Part shown: piece by piece, positions 12,392 through 24,846 of the stretch
Layout: every line of letters begins with the position of its first letter
Numbering within the stretch: the first letter of the stretch is position 1
Source of the DNA: Tridacna crocea
Lineage: Eukaryota; Mollusca; Bivalvia; Cardiida; Cardiidae
Length of the DNA: 64,000 bases
Assembly (NCBI GenBank): GCA_943736015.1
Contig: OX031072.1
Location: 320,001 to 384,000 of the forward strand
Reading direction: 5' to 3'
Notes under the pieces: generated by a model
What the model saw: only the letters and a program-made list of their open reading frames with translations
What the model was told of the DNA's origin: nothing
The model's database searches: none
Program-made: the position numbers and the translations under genes

Positions 12392-12600
12392 TTAACGCTT
12401 TTCCAAACGACAAATTTTGGACCAAACCAAAAGAGTTTTAGATTTGGAGAAAATGGCAGAAAGTTCTCAAAAAGGGTAGAAAACCCTGTGGGAAAAGGGA
12501 GAAATTGCTCCTTAGGAGCAATTTCTCCTTTTCACCCAGTTTTTCAAAAGACTTTTACTGCAGACACCTAAAAATCAGGGCTTGTTTAGGAAAGGTTTAA
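12392..12600 (+). mobile_element. Family M MITE, diverged
   Basis: TTAA ends at 12392 and 12597. The hairpin tip differs (attgctccttaggagcaat) from the main consensus, so this is a subfamily. Confidence 0.75.
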
Positions 12601-13098
12601 GGGTTAACATTCTGGCATAATTTATGTTATGGAGCCTATTTTTTCCCAAGTTCAAATGGCTAGAATTAAGTTGAAAATAAGACTGATAGAACCCAGGAAA
12701 GTGCAGTGAGTTTTCAGCTCTCTCTTTGAATTAACTGTTTGACATTTTTTTTGATACTCAGAGAAAATAAAATCAGCTAGCAAGTTTAGACTTGACATAG
12801 ATCTAAAATCAGAGTTAAAAACATTATATGAAAGCACTACATGTTTGTTTATATTACTGTATACATTGATATATTTGAGTGTTAGAAGAGTTGCGAATTA
12901 CCCATTCTGGACATTTTGTGAACAAAAATGTTTGTGAATTCAAGACACTCGGTATTTTTGGGTATACTTGTAGTTACATACGCAAATAGAAAAGTTTGCA
13001 ATTTTTTGTAAGTGCAAGAATTTCCATGTTGCAAAAATTTTGGCTTATACAGTAGTTTGACTACAAACTAAATTTTTTTCATGAAGCTATGATTTTCT
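12601..13098. other. Intergenic, nothing recognised
   Basis: AT-rich. The minus-strand frame at 12652-12837 has no recognisable domain. Confidence 0.4.
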
Positions 13099-13328
13099 TT
13101 TAACCCTTTACTCCACAGATACTCATTTCTACGCATTGCTTGTTGGAGCATTTGGAAAACATTGTGGCAAAAGGTGAAATTGCTCGTGACGAGCAATTTC
13201 ACCTTATGCCACAATGTTTTCTATGCTATCAAAAGGTGTCATATACATATAAGAAATAGCTTCATCCTTGCTGTTATTTAGGGTCAATTAGAGATACCAT
13301 AGAAATGCCTTATGGGGTAAAGGATTAA
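13099..13328 (+). mobile_element. Family M MITE, third hairpin type
   Basis: TTAACCCTTTA at the left and GGGTAAAGGATTAA at the right. The hairpin tip is attgctcgtgacgagcaat. Confidence 0.8.
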
Positions 13329-13971
13329 GCCAATCAGAACTAGGCAATGTTCATGAAAACAACTAATTCTGAATTATATTGTTATGACTAGAACATTTTA
13401 TTTCATAACAAGTAGCAGTTTAGTGATTTCTTCATTCTCTACTGATTCTGTCTAATTCAAAAAGAATATTTACAGTATCATCCTCTCCTAACTTGTGTCA
13501 CAAGGTAATGAGTAAAATGGGTTACATAATTTTCTTCCTTTATGTAACTTGTGCCAGTTTTGTCGCATGAACAATATGAGGGTAGTTCAAAAATGCAGTA
13601 TAATCATATTTTATCTCATGAAATAAAGCAAACTTTCATTTAAATTGAAGGGCGCCATGTGGGGAATTTATTTTCAGACACATATCATCAAAAAATGGGT
13701 AATCAGGTATAGCCATGTGGCCCAGTGAACAGTAAAATCATCACTAACTTGCAGCATCGCATAACCACAGTTTTTCAACATACTTCCCTGCATGGTGCAC
13801 ACTTTTCATGCCTCCTAAACCAGTGCTTGAACACTTTGGCCTGCCATTTTTCAATTCACTGTCCTGCCAATCCATGGAATAACGTTGGTGCTACATGTAT
13901 GAGTATTTATAATGAGCTTCCTACTAACGGCATTGTACTGTTTAGCTGAATTCTTTTCTTCAATGGTTTAC
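13329..13971. other. Intergenic, nothing recognised
   Basis: No repeat copy or credible gene is seen here. If the exon at 13972 is real, this would be its first intron. Confidence 0.35.
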
Positions 13972-14045
13972 CCAGGTGTCATACTGAGCACAACACAGTC
14001 TTTGATGTCAGATCCCTGTGCCTTATTGTCGCTGGAAGTCGCCAT
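13972..14045 (-). CDS. Possible first coding exon of a minus-strand gene
   Basis: ATG at 14045 in a good start context (A at -3, G at +4; AAAATGGCG also fits a YY1-type promoter element). It encodes 24 codons, MATSSDNKAQGSDIKDCVVL and on, to a plausible donor (ctgg|gtaaac); unspliced, it stops two codons later. I do not recognise the peptide and find no clear second exon. The case rests on the start context, the donor and the CpG-containing upstream motif. Confidence 0.3.
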
Positions 14046-14115
14046 TTTTGAAAGTCTGATCGCAGTAACTTCATGAAAATAGTCACATTTGACATCATTT
14101 CTACAAATCGTCGTA

Positions 14116-14130
14116 TGACGTCGCGCCAAA
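14116..14130 (-). promoter_or_regulatory. CRE/E2F-like element
   Basis: TGACGTCGCGCCAAA combines a TGACGTC core with TTTGGCGC on the minus strand, about 75 bp upstream of the possible start codon at 14045. CpG-containing motifs of this kind are rare in the window. Confidence 0.35.
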
Positions 14131-14218
14131 ATTTGACAATTTTGTCTATACAAATTTGACTGGATTTGATTGAAATATTTATGTTGGTTCCTGCATTAAA
14201 CTAAATTATCCTATTCCA

Positions 14219-14480
14219 CTCTAATTATTATTTTTCTTGTGGGCTGCTAACCCTTACCATGGGTTACAATTTTTTCTACTTTAATACACAGTGAAAGCTG
14301 ACATTCATTTAAGTGTGTAATTGTTTGCACAACAGTTGTAGCTATTTGTAGTCCAGTCAAATTGTGAGAAGACCCAAAACAAATTGCAACACAAACACTT
14401 TTTTCGTTTTCAACATCCTTAGAGACACCTTTTAACATATGTAAAGTAGGACGAAATCGGAAGATATGAAATTTGATTTT
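14219..14480. repeat. Diverged repeat shared with 18640-18800 (inverted)
   Basis: Both contain gtaggac(g/a)aaatcggaagatat and a gggtta/taaccc-type end, in opposite orientation. Family unknown. Confidence 0.5.
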
Positions 14481-14799
14481 TTAAGCTTTTTTGAATTCGT
14501 ATGAATTTTGCCATTTTAAACTTTATTACAGCTCATCTCGCATTCCTACTCGATTTTTCTCTTAAAAGTAACAGTAAAATCCAATAGCAACTCAGTACAA
14601 CCTGCCTGCCATGATTTACATATAAGGCAGCATCCCTTCTGTCAATTTAGTTCTACACTGGAATTGGTTTACCCCACCCACCAATACAAAGGGAAGGACC
14701 ACTGTAAATATACAGTAAACTAATTTGTTGAAATACTGATTAGTACTTCAGACCACATTTTTCTCTTTAAATGTACAGAAACTTGTTAGTAACACTTTG

Positions 14800-15178
14800 T
14801 TAAGGTACATGTAGAGGACCCATAATACTTCTAGTGCAGCATGGCATAAAATTTCTTGACCGTTGATAAAGACAGGTTTATATAGATATAATACTTTTGC
14901 ACATTTTTAACTGACCAGAAATTCCTTTGATGTCTATTTTCAAATTCTCTGTTGATACTTTTGTTAGTCTCCAGAAAAGGGAGATAATTATTCCATCTCT
15001 TAGTAATGAGAATAGAATGGTTTTAGATAAATTTATTAATGGTAATTCCAGGAAGGACAAAATGAAAAAGTGGCTCGGTGAAAGTAGTACAATAATACTC
15101 ATTTTTAATATTAGCAAATTTTGTAGGATAATAATATAGTGGAAATATCTGTTTTCTATTATGGGTCCACTTCGTTAA
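14800..15178. mobile_element. Family N element, TTAA-flanked, 379 bp
   Basis: TTAA at both ends and inverted GGACCCATAATA / TATTATGGGTCC near the termini. The interior (agaaattcctttgatgtcta) recurs at 57419 and in the large nested element at 52175. Confidence 0.8.
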
Positions 15179-16959
15179 GTGGTATAAATTTGGTGTTAAA
15201 GAAGCGAGAAGGTAGTTTTGCGGTCCGAATATGATATACCCATTTGACTGCCATTCCACATAATCTTTGCATGCTAATGATCATGTGACATTCCAACTTG
15301 CATTTGCAAATTAGTTTGAAAACTAGATTTACAATGAATCATAGGCTACGTATCCGTGTAAGACAATACCACAAAAGACCTGTCTTAGTCAAATGGATAC
15401 GTTAGCAAATACTGACTTACTCTTTACAGATATTAAGTACAGAGTTCCACAGAGATACACTGGGGATATTTCCATTTATGTTGCACATAAAATTATCATC
15501 AATATAATATATAAATCTTTTTATATTTTTGCAATGTATGATAAAAAAAAAAAAACTTGTAGAAATATGATACGTCATGATTGTCTGTCCACAGTTCACT
15601 CCGTCCTGCATGTTCACAGGACAAAGGGCCGAAGAAGAAACATACTTGTTGCCACAATAGTTTACATTGGGAAAGCTGGAGAAGCCCATGAAGAAAGCTT
15701 TGTTTAAGTGAAAGCCTAGATCTAATGTGGGAGTCATGAGTAGATTCCAAGTCATAAGATTTTTGAGGTTCTGGAAAGGTCATAAACTGGTTTAAAGTGG
15801 CCAAGAATATGCGCTTCTTAGCAAATTATATTCTTACAGCTGAGCAGTCTTGCCATTGGCTTTCCCTTATTCTTCTTTGCTGGCATTTTTATCATTAGTA
15901 GTTGATATAAAACTACTGATAGACTGAAGTAACCTAGTGCAGTTACCTCCTGGTTCACGCACGGAGATCAGCTAACATATTCACCACGCGGACGTCATTC
16001 GATTGTCAGAAGGTCACCCATCCCAATACCACCTAGCATTCTAAACTGTTTGTTTCCAAACTTGGTTGAAAATTATCCAACGATTCTTTCATTTGTAAAC
16101 ATGCAAAGAAATAATACTGGATCAAACTGCAACCTGTCCGAGTCCATAATTCACTGATATCTATCATACTTCATCATCAAAGAACTAGATTTGGCTGATT
16201 GCATGATGTCTCTGAAATTATTAGAGCTTTAAGTTTCTCCTTGGTAACACTGTTTCAGATATTGTCGTACCTTTGTAGACACTCTGCTTTCATAACATCG
16301 GCATTTATGCAGATGTACTTTAGCATTCATTGCATGGTTTGTAACTTATCAATTAGTCTTTTCTATATATAAGATATGTCCGAGGCATGTGTCTACTGGC
16401 TGGCTAAGAAACATTTTACCATAGTGCACACCTATATTCAATAGATGCGGTATAACCTTAATTATTTTCAAAAAATGCTCGATGTCATTCAGTTATCATA
16501 AAAGACCTACTGGCATTTTTTATCAAGAGTACATTTAGGACAACCCTTGCTTATGGCTTTTGAACACTTGCATGCGAATATCATTTGCTTAGCTTGTAAA
16601 GTGAGTCCCTTATCAAGTTTGACAGATACCATCACAAAACCAGTATAGTGGCCTTTTTGTAACTTAAAATGGCAACAAATTGGATAAGAAATTGCTGCTT
16701 GAATTCAAAATAAGATAAGAAAAAGAACATTATATGGTTGAATAATGAAACCTTAAAGTTGGAACTTTGTATGTGTAGGTTATAAATCTAAGTTGTAAGA
16801 CTTACAATTATCATTGGTTCATATGATAGCTTTGCTTGAATACATCTATGGGAGTACTTGTCTTTAACCCTTAATTGACTTAATATGCCCCTGCAGTTGA
16901 TAGCGGTGTGTTTCCTTTTATTAAAATGGATGTTCAAGGTTTGCTTATTTATAGACAAG
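15179..16959. other. Intergenic with a possible 5S rRNA-like fragment
   Basis: 16001-16030 on the minus strand reads ggtattgggatgggtgacct, close to the 3' half of 5S rRNA (which contains ggatgggtgacc). Overlapping frames at 15393-15804 on both strands lack recognisable domains. The remainder shows nothing. Confidence 0.35.
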
Positions 16960-17926
16960 AGGGCCAAGATGGCCCTGGATCGCTCACCTGAATTTTTGAG
17001 ATGACCATAGTTTTTTTTTTTTTTTTTACGTATTGAAACATTGGAACCAAATTTATAATTTTGCCAAGCAATTTTCAAAAGGTCACTTGTAAAAGTCATT
17101 CACCAGAGCCGAACAAATTTTGAAAAGGGTCACCCAAGGAACAAGTCTGTGAAATTATTTCAAAATCTGTCCAGCTGTTTCAGAGAAGAAGAATTTTTAA
17201 GAATTTCTTCATTTCTGTATAGTGCAAGTAGCCCCAATTCACCAGAGCCATGTTTCTTGACCAATCAAAATTTCGCGAACAATTTTTGAAAAGGGTCACC
17301 CAAGGAACAACTCTGTGAAATTATTTCAAAATCTAACCAGCTGTTTCAGAGAAGAAGAATTTTTAAGAATTTCTTCATTTCTGTATAGTGCAAGAAGCCC
17401 CCATTCACCAGAGCCATGTTCTTTGACCAATCAAAATTTTGCGAACACTTTTTTAAAAGGGTCACCCAAGGAGCAACTCTGTGAAATTATTTCAAAATCC
17501 GACCGGCGGTTTCAGAAGAAGATTTTTAAAGAATTCCTTCATTTCTGTATAGTGCAAGAAGCCCCCATTCACCAGAGCCACATTTTTGGACGGATCAAAA
17601 TTTCACGCACAGTTTTTGAAAAGGGTCACCAAAGGAACATATCTGTGAAATTATTTCAAAATCCGACCAGCGGTTTCAGAGGAGAAGATTTTTAAAGAAT
17701 TTGCAAAAAAATTCCATTTGGTTGCCATGGCAACCAGAGTTTTTGATGGAATCAAATTCTGTGAACAAATTTTGAAGAGGACTTCCCAAGGAACATTCCT
17801 GCCAAGTTTGGTCCAAATCCGCCAAGCGGTTTAGGAGGAGTTGATGTTTAAAGAATTGTTGACGACGCACGACGGACACCGGGTGATCCTAAAAGCTCCC
17901 CTTGAGCACGTTGTGCACAGGTGAGC
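16960..17926 (-). mobile_element. GCTCACC-family element, copy 6
   Basis: Left end acaagagggccaagatggcc, right end acaggtgagctaaaa. It contains the uninterrupted segment gatgtttaaagaattgttg that serves as the empty site for the MITE at 5058. Confidence 0.8.
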
Positions 17927-19270
17927 TAAAAAAGCAATAGGGCAAGTATAAGACCAAAAAGATGTTGTAAATTTTGTTTATTATCATAGCTTGAATTTTT
18001 ACCTGCATCTTGTCAAAAACATCCTAACACAGTTTTCTAACTGTATTAAAACACAATGATTCAAGTTATTTCTATGTTTTTCGCGGGAGTGTTGTTTGGC
18101 AGGACACTTCAGATCCCAAGCCTCTTACTGGAGAAATGTGAAATGTGAAATGTCACAGTGGTATGAATGAAACCAAGCTGATTGTTTCATAAAAAAGTCA
18201 TTCAACCAAACATTCAAGTTTATTCATAAACAATTTTGTTGTTTCACAAAATCTATGATAAGACCCAGATTCGGCATTCATGATTCCATCAAAAGACATT
18301 TTGCCAGACTTTTTTCAAATGGCAGCCATTGAAAGAATGTGTGTAGGCTTTTGATAAGCAATTATTATCATATAGGGAATGGTCATGCACATAGCAGTTC
18401 ACTTCCCCCAAAAAAATTGACACTGAAAATATAATACAAAAAGTTGTGGGTGGCGTAAATTGATATTTGCTTCATCATTATTTTAAGTAAAAAAGCAGAA
18501 AGAAGAAAGAATAATATTTCAAATAACTAGATAATTCAACACCAGAGTTATCAGAAAATGTTACATGCAATATAGAAAGCTCAAAAGAGTTCGAATAATG
18601 TAAAATTTACACATAAACTACTACATGTATTTGTACACAAAGTGCCGCTGGAAACAAAACGCGAAAAAAATCGAACTTAATATCTTCCGATTTTGTCCTA
18701 CTTTTTATATATTGTTTAGGGACGGTAACCCCTCATAAAAATCAATGAATGGCTTTTATTTCAATAAGTTTTGGGTTAAGCCCTTTTTTTCATTATTTTG
18801 ACTGGACTATTGCGTGTGGGGTTTCAAGGCTGTATTGTTCTGTTTGGACTACTTTCTAAACCATTCTATGGGATTTTGGGACAACCCTCATAACATACAG
18901 GGGTATGTGAATAATTTGGTTATTTTTAAGCTAAACCTTACAAATAATTGGATTACACGAAACTCACAGACTGGATTTGACAGGGTTGATTTGAAAGTTT
19001 TTCAGAGCTTTGAGGCATTTAATTTGTTTAGTGGAAGCTTTGCAGTAACAAATTAATGAGGCTCAATCAATGGAAGTTGTCTTTGTAGGGAAAGAAAACA
19101 TTGTGGAAAATGTGTAGAATGCTGGTTACCAGCATTTTGTTACCAGCATTTTCTTACAATGTTTTTAAGTCTTCCTCCTGAAGTTTGTTAAAAGCTTGGC
19201 TTTGTATGGAAAAGGGTGAAATAAAAACTTTCATGGATTAATTTCAAATGTAGAAACAGAGGATATACAG
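17927..19270. other. Upstream region of the TNFR gene
   Basis: Contains the repeat copy at 18640-18800 and a family M relic with a duplicated hairpin tip at about 19088-19215. A 5' UTR exon must lie here or further upstream, but I cannot place it. Confidence 0.4.
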
Positions 19271-19275
19271 CAAAA

Positions 19276-19693
19276 ATGACAAGGAAGATAAACAATTTCA
19301 TATGTGTGATGCTGGCTGTGTGTGTACAAATTGTGTGGACTATTCAAGAAGAAAGGTGTGAACAATTAACATACCTGTCGCCCAGCGGCCTGACCTGTTT
19401 TTATTGTATCCCTGGCACATACAAGGTCGAGGATTGTAAAACCAACTATACGGGTGCATTGTGTACGAAATGTCCAAAGAATACGTATCAAAGAAACTGT
19501 AACAGGGCCGAGTCCTGTGAACTATGTAGCCTTCAATGTAAAGCTCGATCCCAAAAGGTACAGAACTGCACACTGTACGAGAACATTATTTGCAAGTGCC
19601 GAGAAGGGCATTATTTTTTTCAAGAGCCATCGACTGATGGAGTGTGTCTGCAACACAAACCCTGTGAAGTTGGGTATGGAATGGTAAATCCTG
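19276..19693 (+). CDS. TNFR exon 1: signal peptide and cysteine-rich repeats 1-3 (first part)
   Basis: Encodes 139 codons plus one base. The first 25 residues are a typical signal peptide with a hydrophobic core (FICVMLAVCVQIVW). Then come closely spaced cysteines in TNFR style, such as CFYCIPGTY, CTKCPKNTY and CKCREGHYFF, ending in a CxxGYGMVNPG-type segment. The ATG is chosen because an acceptor (gatatacag) lies 5 nt upstream and the upstream frame does not extend, so a separate 5' UTR exon is implied but not located. I place the donor after the first G of the GGT codon at 19693 (G|gttcgt). This joins in phase to exon 2 and gives GYGMVNP-G-NPYNDTEC, which matches the known family pattern across CRD3. 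Potential N-glycosylation sites include NYT and NCT. If unspliced, the frame would stop at 19737. Confidence 0.9.
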
Positions 19694-20056
19694 GTTCGTA
19701 TCAAATTTTATATGCATGCCTTTTTACCATGTTTTAATTTTAGTTGTATTTATATAGATTAAAGCTCACTTATCCATGTGTTTTTGAGTTTTACTTTGAC
19801 TGCATTTTTCATAGTTTGGTAAAGGTTCCTCACTGAAGAGTCCAGTATTTAGGACTATAACATACCCACATTACAAGCTGTTATGAACCATCAAACATGT
19901 ATCTATAATACTGGCAATTTTTTATGAATTTCTATTTTTGCACACAAAGCTATTAAAAGATGACAAATATCTAAAGAGAGGGAAAAAATTATTTTGCTTT
20001 CAATTTAGAAAAGTCTACTTTTCTTTCATGAGGTAAACAATTAAACAGAGTCACCT

Positions 20057-20290
20057 TTAAATAACTCTATACCACACAATCCTGAGATTTAATGACCCTA
20101 AGTAATTAGCCTTTCGAAAACATTGTATGAAAAGGAGAAAATGCTGGTAACCAGCATTTTCTCCTTTTTCCCACAAAATTTCCTAAACTATGAAATACAG
20201 CTTTCATCACTTGCACCACATTTAAATTGTCTTCTTGAAATGCTTTCAATTTGGACAAATCTAAAATTTTGTCGTTTGGTAAGGAGTTAG
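20057..20290 (-). mobile_element. Family M MITE in TNFR intron 1
   Basis: TTAA at the left and a TTAG-degraded right end. Hairpin around aaaatgctggtaaccagcattttctcc-like arms at about 20115-20180. It would be transcribed as part of the pre-mRNA. Confidence 0.75.
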
Positions 20291-20600
20291 AACTAACTAA
20301 CATCGTGAAAAAGGATATTCTTGCTGTTCAGTCTCTCTAGTGTAGGATGAGATATACACAGACCGACTAGCAGAAGAGCTGACAATGGGAGATAAAACTC
20401 TACTTCTGTAGAAATTGTTCAGTATTGTCTGACAAAAACCACTTCCATGTATTTTAAAATCCACAAAAAATACCAAGAGTACTATCAAAATACATGTAGT
20501 TATATGCCTAGTGGAGAAGAGAAAGAAGAATAGGAGAAAGAAGATGAAGAGCAAAGGGCTTATTTATGAGCAAACACTTAAATTTAATGATTTTTGAAAC

Positions 20601-20629
20601 AATGATGATGATGATAATGATGATGATGC
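20601..20629 (+). repeat. ATG/ATA microsatellite beside the exon 2 acceptor
   Basis: aatgatgatgatgataatg-type repeat ending about nine bases before the exon 2 acceptor. Confidence 0.8.
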
Positions 20630-20637
20630 TTTTGCAG

Positions 20638-20787
20638 GCAATCCATATAATGACACAGAATGCAAAGAATGCGACAATGGGACATTTTCCAATTCAACAA
20701 CATTTGACAGATGTAGACTCTGTAGGGAATGTGATAATTACAAGACACTATGTACTACCAAAAAAGATGCAGAATGTCAGGATGTCT
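20638..20787 (+). CDS. TNFR exon 2: end of CRD3 and CRD4
   Basis: A 150-nt exon, entered after one carried base and leaving one base (phase 1/1). It encodes NPYNDTECKECDNGTF and then CRLCRECDNYKTLC...CQDV, a complete cysteine-rich repeat. The acceptor is cttttgcag at 20636-20637; I place the donor at gtatgt, 20788. The stretch just upstream of the acceptor is an ATG/ATA trinucleotide microsatellite, leaving only about nine bases of conventional pyrimidine tract. Because the exon is symmetric, skipping it would stay in frame and remove the membrane-proximal cysteine-rich repeat. Part of the donor context (gtctgtatgt) offers a weaker alternative GT six bases upstream. Confidence 0.85.
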
Positions 20788-21035
20788 GTATGTATACAAG
20801 AATGAATCTTATACCGTATAACTGTTTTTTTTTTACTACTGTAAAAGTTTACGAATTTGAGCTAAAAACCCGTGATTTGATTTTTTCTTTACGATTTTTA
20901 CGGTATCTATGAACCCACAATGTAATCTGTTGCACACACAACTGAAATTATAGTGGTTGTATTTAAAACAGGTGTCTCTCTAAGGTTCCTTGGAGTTAAC
21001 TGCAAAAATGATTACTAGTACATGTTCTTCATCCT

Positions 21036-21360
21036 CATGGGCGGATCCAGAGGGGGGGATCGGAGGTCCGGACCCCCATGGAATTTTGGCAAAAATGTGG
21101 TTATCGGATTCGTGAAATGGTACTGGTTTGATATTGCACAACATTTATGTAAAATACAGTCATAAATTTAAAGAAAAAAGTTTCTAAATGTGGAAACCTC
21201 CTCATGGTTAGAACTGGAAACATAGACTTTTCTTGTAAATGGCTTACATCCACAAAAATCCGGAAAATCAGAGTATCATATAATAAGACGAGTGCGTTTT
21301 CGTTGGGACACCCCCCCCCCCCCCCCCCCCCCCGAGAAAGATCTCTGGATCCGCGCATGA
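21036..21360. mobile_element. Inverted-repeat element with a 23-C run
   Basis: Left end TCATGGGCGGATCCAGAG and right end the complement of TCATGCGCGGATCCAGAG (one mismatch). A 23-base C run starts at 21311. Noncoding; superfamily not assigned. Confidence 0.7.
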
Positions 21361-22742
21361 TCCTTATCATGGAACATTATGTCTATAATATTTAAGTGGG
21401 AAAGCAGCCAGTTGTTTGAAAATATGTGGTTCGTTCTGTTTTTGATAAAGTTCAAAAGTGTTATTCCCTGAAAAATAGATCATATTGATTGCCGTATTTC
21501 ATGGTCATCCTCGGCTGCACACTTTCAATTTCAGGACCTTTTTGCAATATGTTTGTCATATAACTGAGCCCTGCTCTGGCAAAAGAGGATTTAATGCATA
21601 TTTGTGATGCATTATACCTAGCAAGTCATCATATAATTATTCAGCCTTGAAACCCTTAATATGTAGAAATTTGACCAATTGCAAAAAGTTTCGACCCAGG
21701 TCAGTCTGCATGTCTGCATAGGCTCTCATAAGTATTGAACTGAAAATATAGCCTCTAGGTATACACAAGGCTCCCCTATGATGATCAACTTTATCACCAA
21801 TTCACAATAGAAAAACAATCTGGCATTTTCATGAATAACTGACTTAACATATGACCTGTAGAGTGAATTCACGGTCTTTCAATGAACTGTTTCACTGTCC
21901 TGCTTTTTGTACATTACAACCATTTTCAAACTCATTAGAGATACCATCAATACAGACAGTCTGACCAATCTTTATGAGTAATGCACTTTAGGTTTTTCTG
22001 AGACTTGTCCAAGCCACTCACTTTTCGACCTGATTTGACCCACCATCAAACTTGCCCAAGATATTATCTAGACAAACACAGACCAAATTCTTCAAGTATT
22101 GGACCTTTAGAATGCACATTAGATAATGGTTGATGGCTGGATGATCGGCAATAGCACGGTCACAAGTTCTCAGTTGAGCTAAAATTCAGTAAGCACAAAT
22201 CTGAATTAACTGACATTGTAATATGTCGGTAGATACGACGTACAGCCAATGTCTTCTTAACAGGGGCAAAATTCTCATAAAGTATTGGGGTTTAGATATC
22301 AGTAAATAAACTGTGAAATTGTGTAACATCTATGAATCTAAACCAATAGTTGCTAACAAAAGACCCAGCTTATATTATAGATATGCTATTTCACTTAAAC
22401 TTGATTACCAGTAAACCTGTGGTTCCACACATTGTATTCTCAAATGTACAGGATGCTTCAAGAGTCTGACTGTTTTACATGCTATGCTACAGTATGTGTG
22501 CATAAAAATAAAGCAAAATCTTTGGTGCTCTCCACTGAAATAAGTGCTCGTAGGATCTTTAAATCAAAAAGGTTATACTTTGATTGATTGATTAATTAAA
22601 ATCATTCAAATAAAAAAACATGTTACTCTACCTCCAAGTACAATTCTTTTGAGATATAGAAAAAAGCTCTATGCATATGATTTAGATGCTAAATAACTTT
22701 TGGCTTCTGCACTGATAACACAATAGCCTTCACTACTTTAAT

Positions 22743-23811
22743 TATACGCCCGAAGGGTCGTGTTATGTTATACCCCCGGCCATCCGTTAGCAATTTCTTG
22801 TGTGCGCAACTCCTCCTACAGTTTCCATCGGAATTATTTGAAACTTGCCACAATGAATCTCCATGATGTCTAGTTGTGCACCTGGGTCTTAGAATTTGGA
22901 TTGCTGTTTGTGTTCTAAAATTATCTGCCCCTCATTTCTGAAATAACCAACTTTTCACTTTGAATTTTTGTTCAGGCTGTAACTTCCATACTATAAAAGG
23001 TATCAACTTGAAACTACATATGCTGATAGAACACATTATGGAGAAATGCTGTGCACATAAACCATAACTCTGCCACCGGTATTTTTCAGTTGCTGCCCTT
23101 TGTTAATTTTCACTTTGAATTTTTGTCCAGGCCATAACTTCCAAACTATAAAAGCTATTAACTTTGAACTTCATACACTGATAGAACCCATTATGGAAAA
23201 GTGCATTGCACATGAACCATAACTCTGCCACCTTTATTTTTTGAGTTATTGCCCTTTGTTAATTTTCAGTTAGAATTTTTGTCCAGGCCATAACTTCCAA
23301 ACTATAAAAGCTATTAACTTGGAACTTCATACACTGATAGAACCCATTATGGAAAAGTGCACTGATTATGAATCATAACTCTGCCATCTTTATTTTTTGT
23401 GGTATTGCCATTTGTTAATTTTCAGTTTGCATTTTTGTAAAGACCATAACTTCCAAACTTCAAAATCCATCATCTCGAAACTTCAAAGACTAATAGAACA
23501 CATTATGAAGAAGTGCATTACACAAGAACCATAACTCTGCTATCCTTCTTTTTGAGTTATTGACCTTTTCACTTTAAATTTTCGTCAGGGCCATAATTTC
23601 TAAAATATAAAATATATAATCTTGAACCTTCAAAGACTGATAGAACACCTTGTGGATAAGAGCAATTCACAAAATTTGTAACTTTGCCACCCTTATTATT
23701 TTAGTTATTGCCCTTTGATATTTTTCACGTATCATGGAGAATACCTACTCTTCATTCATGGCCCATCCTTCAATGCAACTCATTTCACTGACAAGCCCCT
23801 TCGGGCGTATA
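22743..23811. mobile_element. Element with TATACGCCCGAAGGG ends and tandem core
   Basis: Perfect 15-bp inverted ends at 22743-22757 and 23797-23811. The core is about five diverged copies of a roughly 145-bp unit (ccataacttccaaactataa ... cataactctgcca). No coding capacity. Confidence 0.85.
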
Positions 23812-23874
23812 TGCGCCGCTCTGCAAAGCTCTTGTTGAGCCATGCTCTGACAAAAGGGGGGCTTATTGCATCTG

Positions 23875-23935
23875 CTAAAAGTGTCGACCCACGTCAGCCT
23901 GCGCAGTCTGCACACGCTGACCTGGGCCGAAACTT
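23875..23935. repeat. Hairpin repeat (GTCAGCCTGCGCAG type)
   Basis: cgtcagcctgcgcagtctg / cacacgctgacctgggccg, related to the hairpins at 186 and 2705, and flanked by the same aaag...cttttt borders. Confidence 0.65.
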
Positions 23936-24702
23936 TTTGCAATCAGTCAATTTTCTGTATGTCGAAGGATCAGTCTACCTAATAATTAAGTACATTTTTA
24001 AATAAGTGGCAACAGTATAGATCCATGATTATGTGATGGCTTGCTTGGAATCGTGCACCATGGAGATGCATTAAGCCCCCTTTTGCCAGAGCATGGATCA
24101 TTTACATGTTTTTCCTGCATGTTATTTAAGATTGGAAAATTATTTAATAATATTAGTTTAACCTTTACCAAACAAATCTATATTTTAATCTGACAGCCAT
24201 CAAACTTAGGCCATGACCCTGTATCAAATGTACATACAGTTGTGTTAATCTTATTTAAATCATCTTCACCTTACCACACAGTCCTGACTTTGAACAATCC
24301 AGAAAATGCTGGTTAACATTTATTTTGTTCCTGTAAATGCTTTCAATTTGGACCATGCTTAAACTGCTTGTCAGAAAAAGATTAATCCTTTGAGTCCTCA
24401 GCATAAGTTCAGCAACTATTTGAACAGTAAAATACAATACAATAGTCTAACAGAATATTTAGGCCTCCAGCCCGTGTACATAGATGTGATGAAACATTCA
24501 TAAAAAGAAGAGAAGAAAGAAGAGAGGAATACACAGTATTATTGATGTACAACAATTATACATATAAGGAGATAAATATACATAACGACAGAAGATTTTC
24601 GTTGAGCATGTACTACACGGTGTCTAAAACATTAGAGCGCTGAGAATAGCTTAGTTGTAACAATATGAATACATGTATATAGAGGTCATTTGTCTTTTTT
24701 TT

Positions 24703-24833
24703 TGTGAAAGATCAAAATTTATTTCATTGAGTGGACATCATCGATAATATTTTCACAAGTGGCACAGCCATGAGTGAAAATATTACCGATGGCGTTCACG
24801 AGATGAAATAAATTTCAATCTTTCACGGCAAAA
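24703..24833. repeat. Foldback repeat
   Basis: gtgaaagatcaaaatttatt at the left pairs with aataaatttcaatctttcac at the right; inner segments atcgataatattttcac and gtgaaaatattaccgat also pair. Confidence 0.7.
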
Positions 24834-24846
24834 CACAAATATTCTA

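Larger units (their letters stand above)
19694..20637 (+). other. Intron 1 of the TNFR gene
   Basis: Contains a minus-oriented hairpin MITE (20057-20290), AT-rich spacer, and an ATG/ATA microsatellite at about 20601-20629 that ends a few bases before the exon 2 acceptor. Confidence 0.7.

Noticed and set aside
15393..15804. Overlapping frames of about 100 codons on both strands
   Set aside because: No recognisable domain, poly-A/T run inside, no splice context that extends them.
22743..23811. CRISPR-like regular repeats
   Set aside because: The units are diverged, about 145 bp, without constant repeats and unique spacers, and the genome is eukaryotic.
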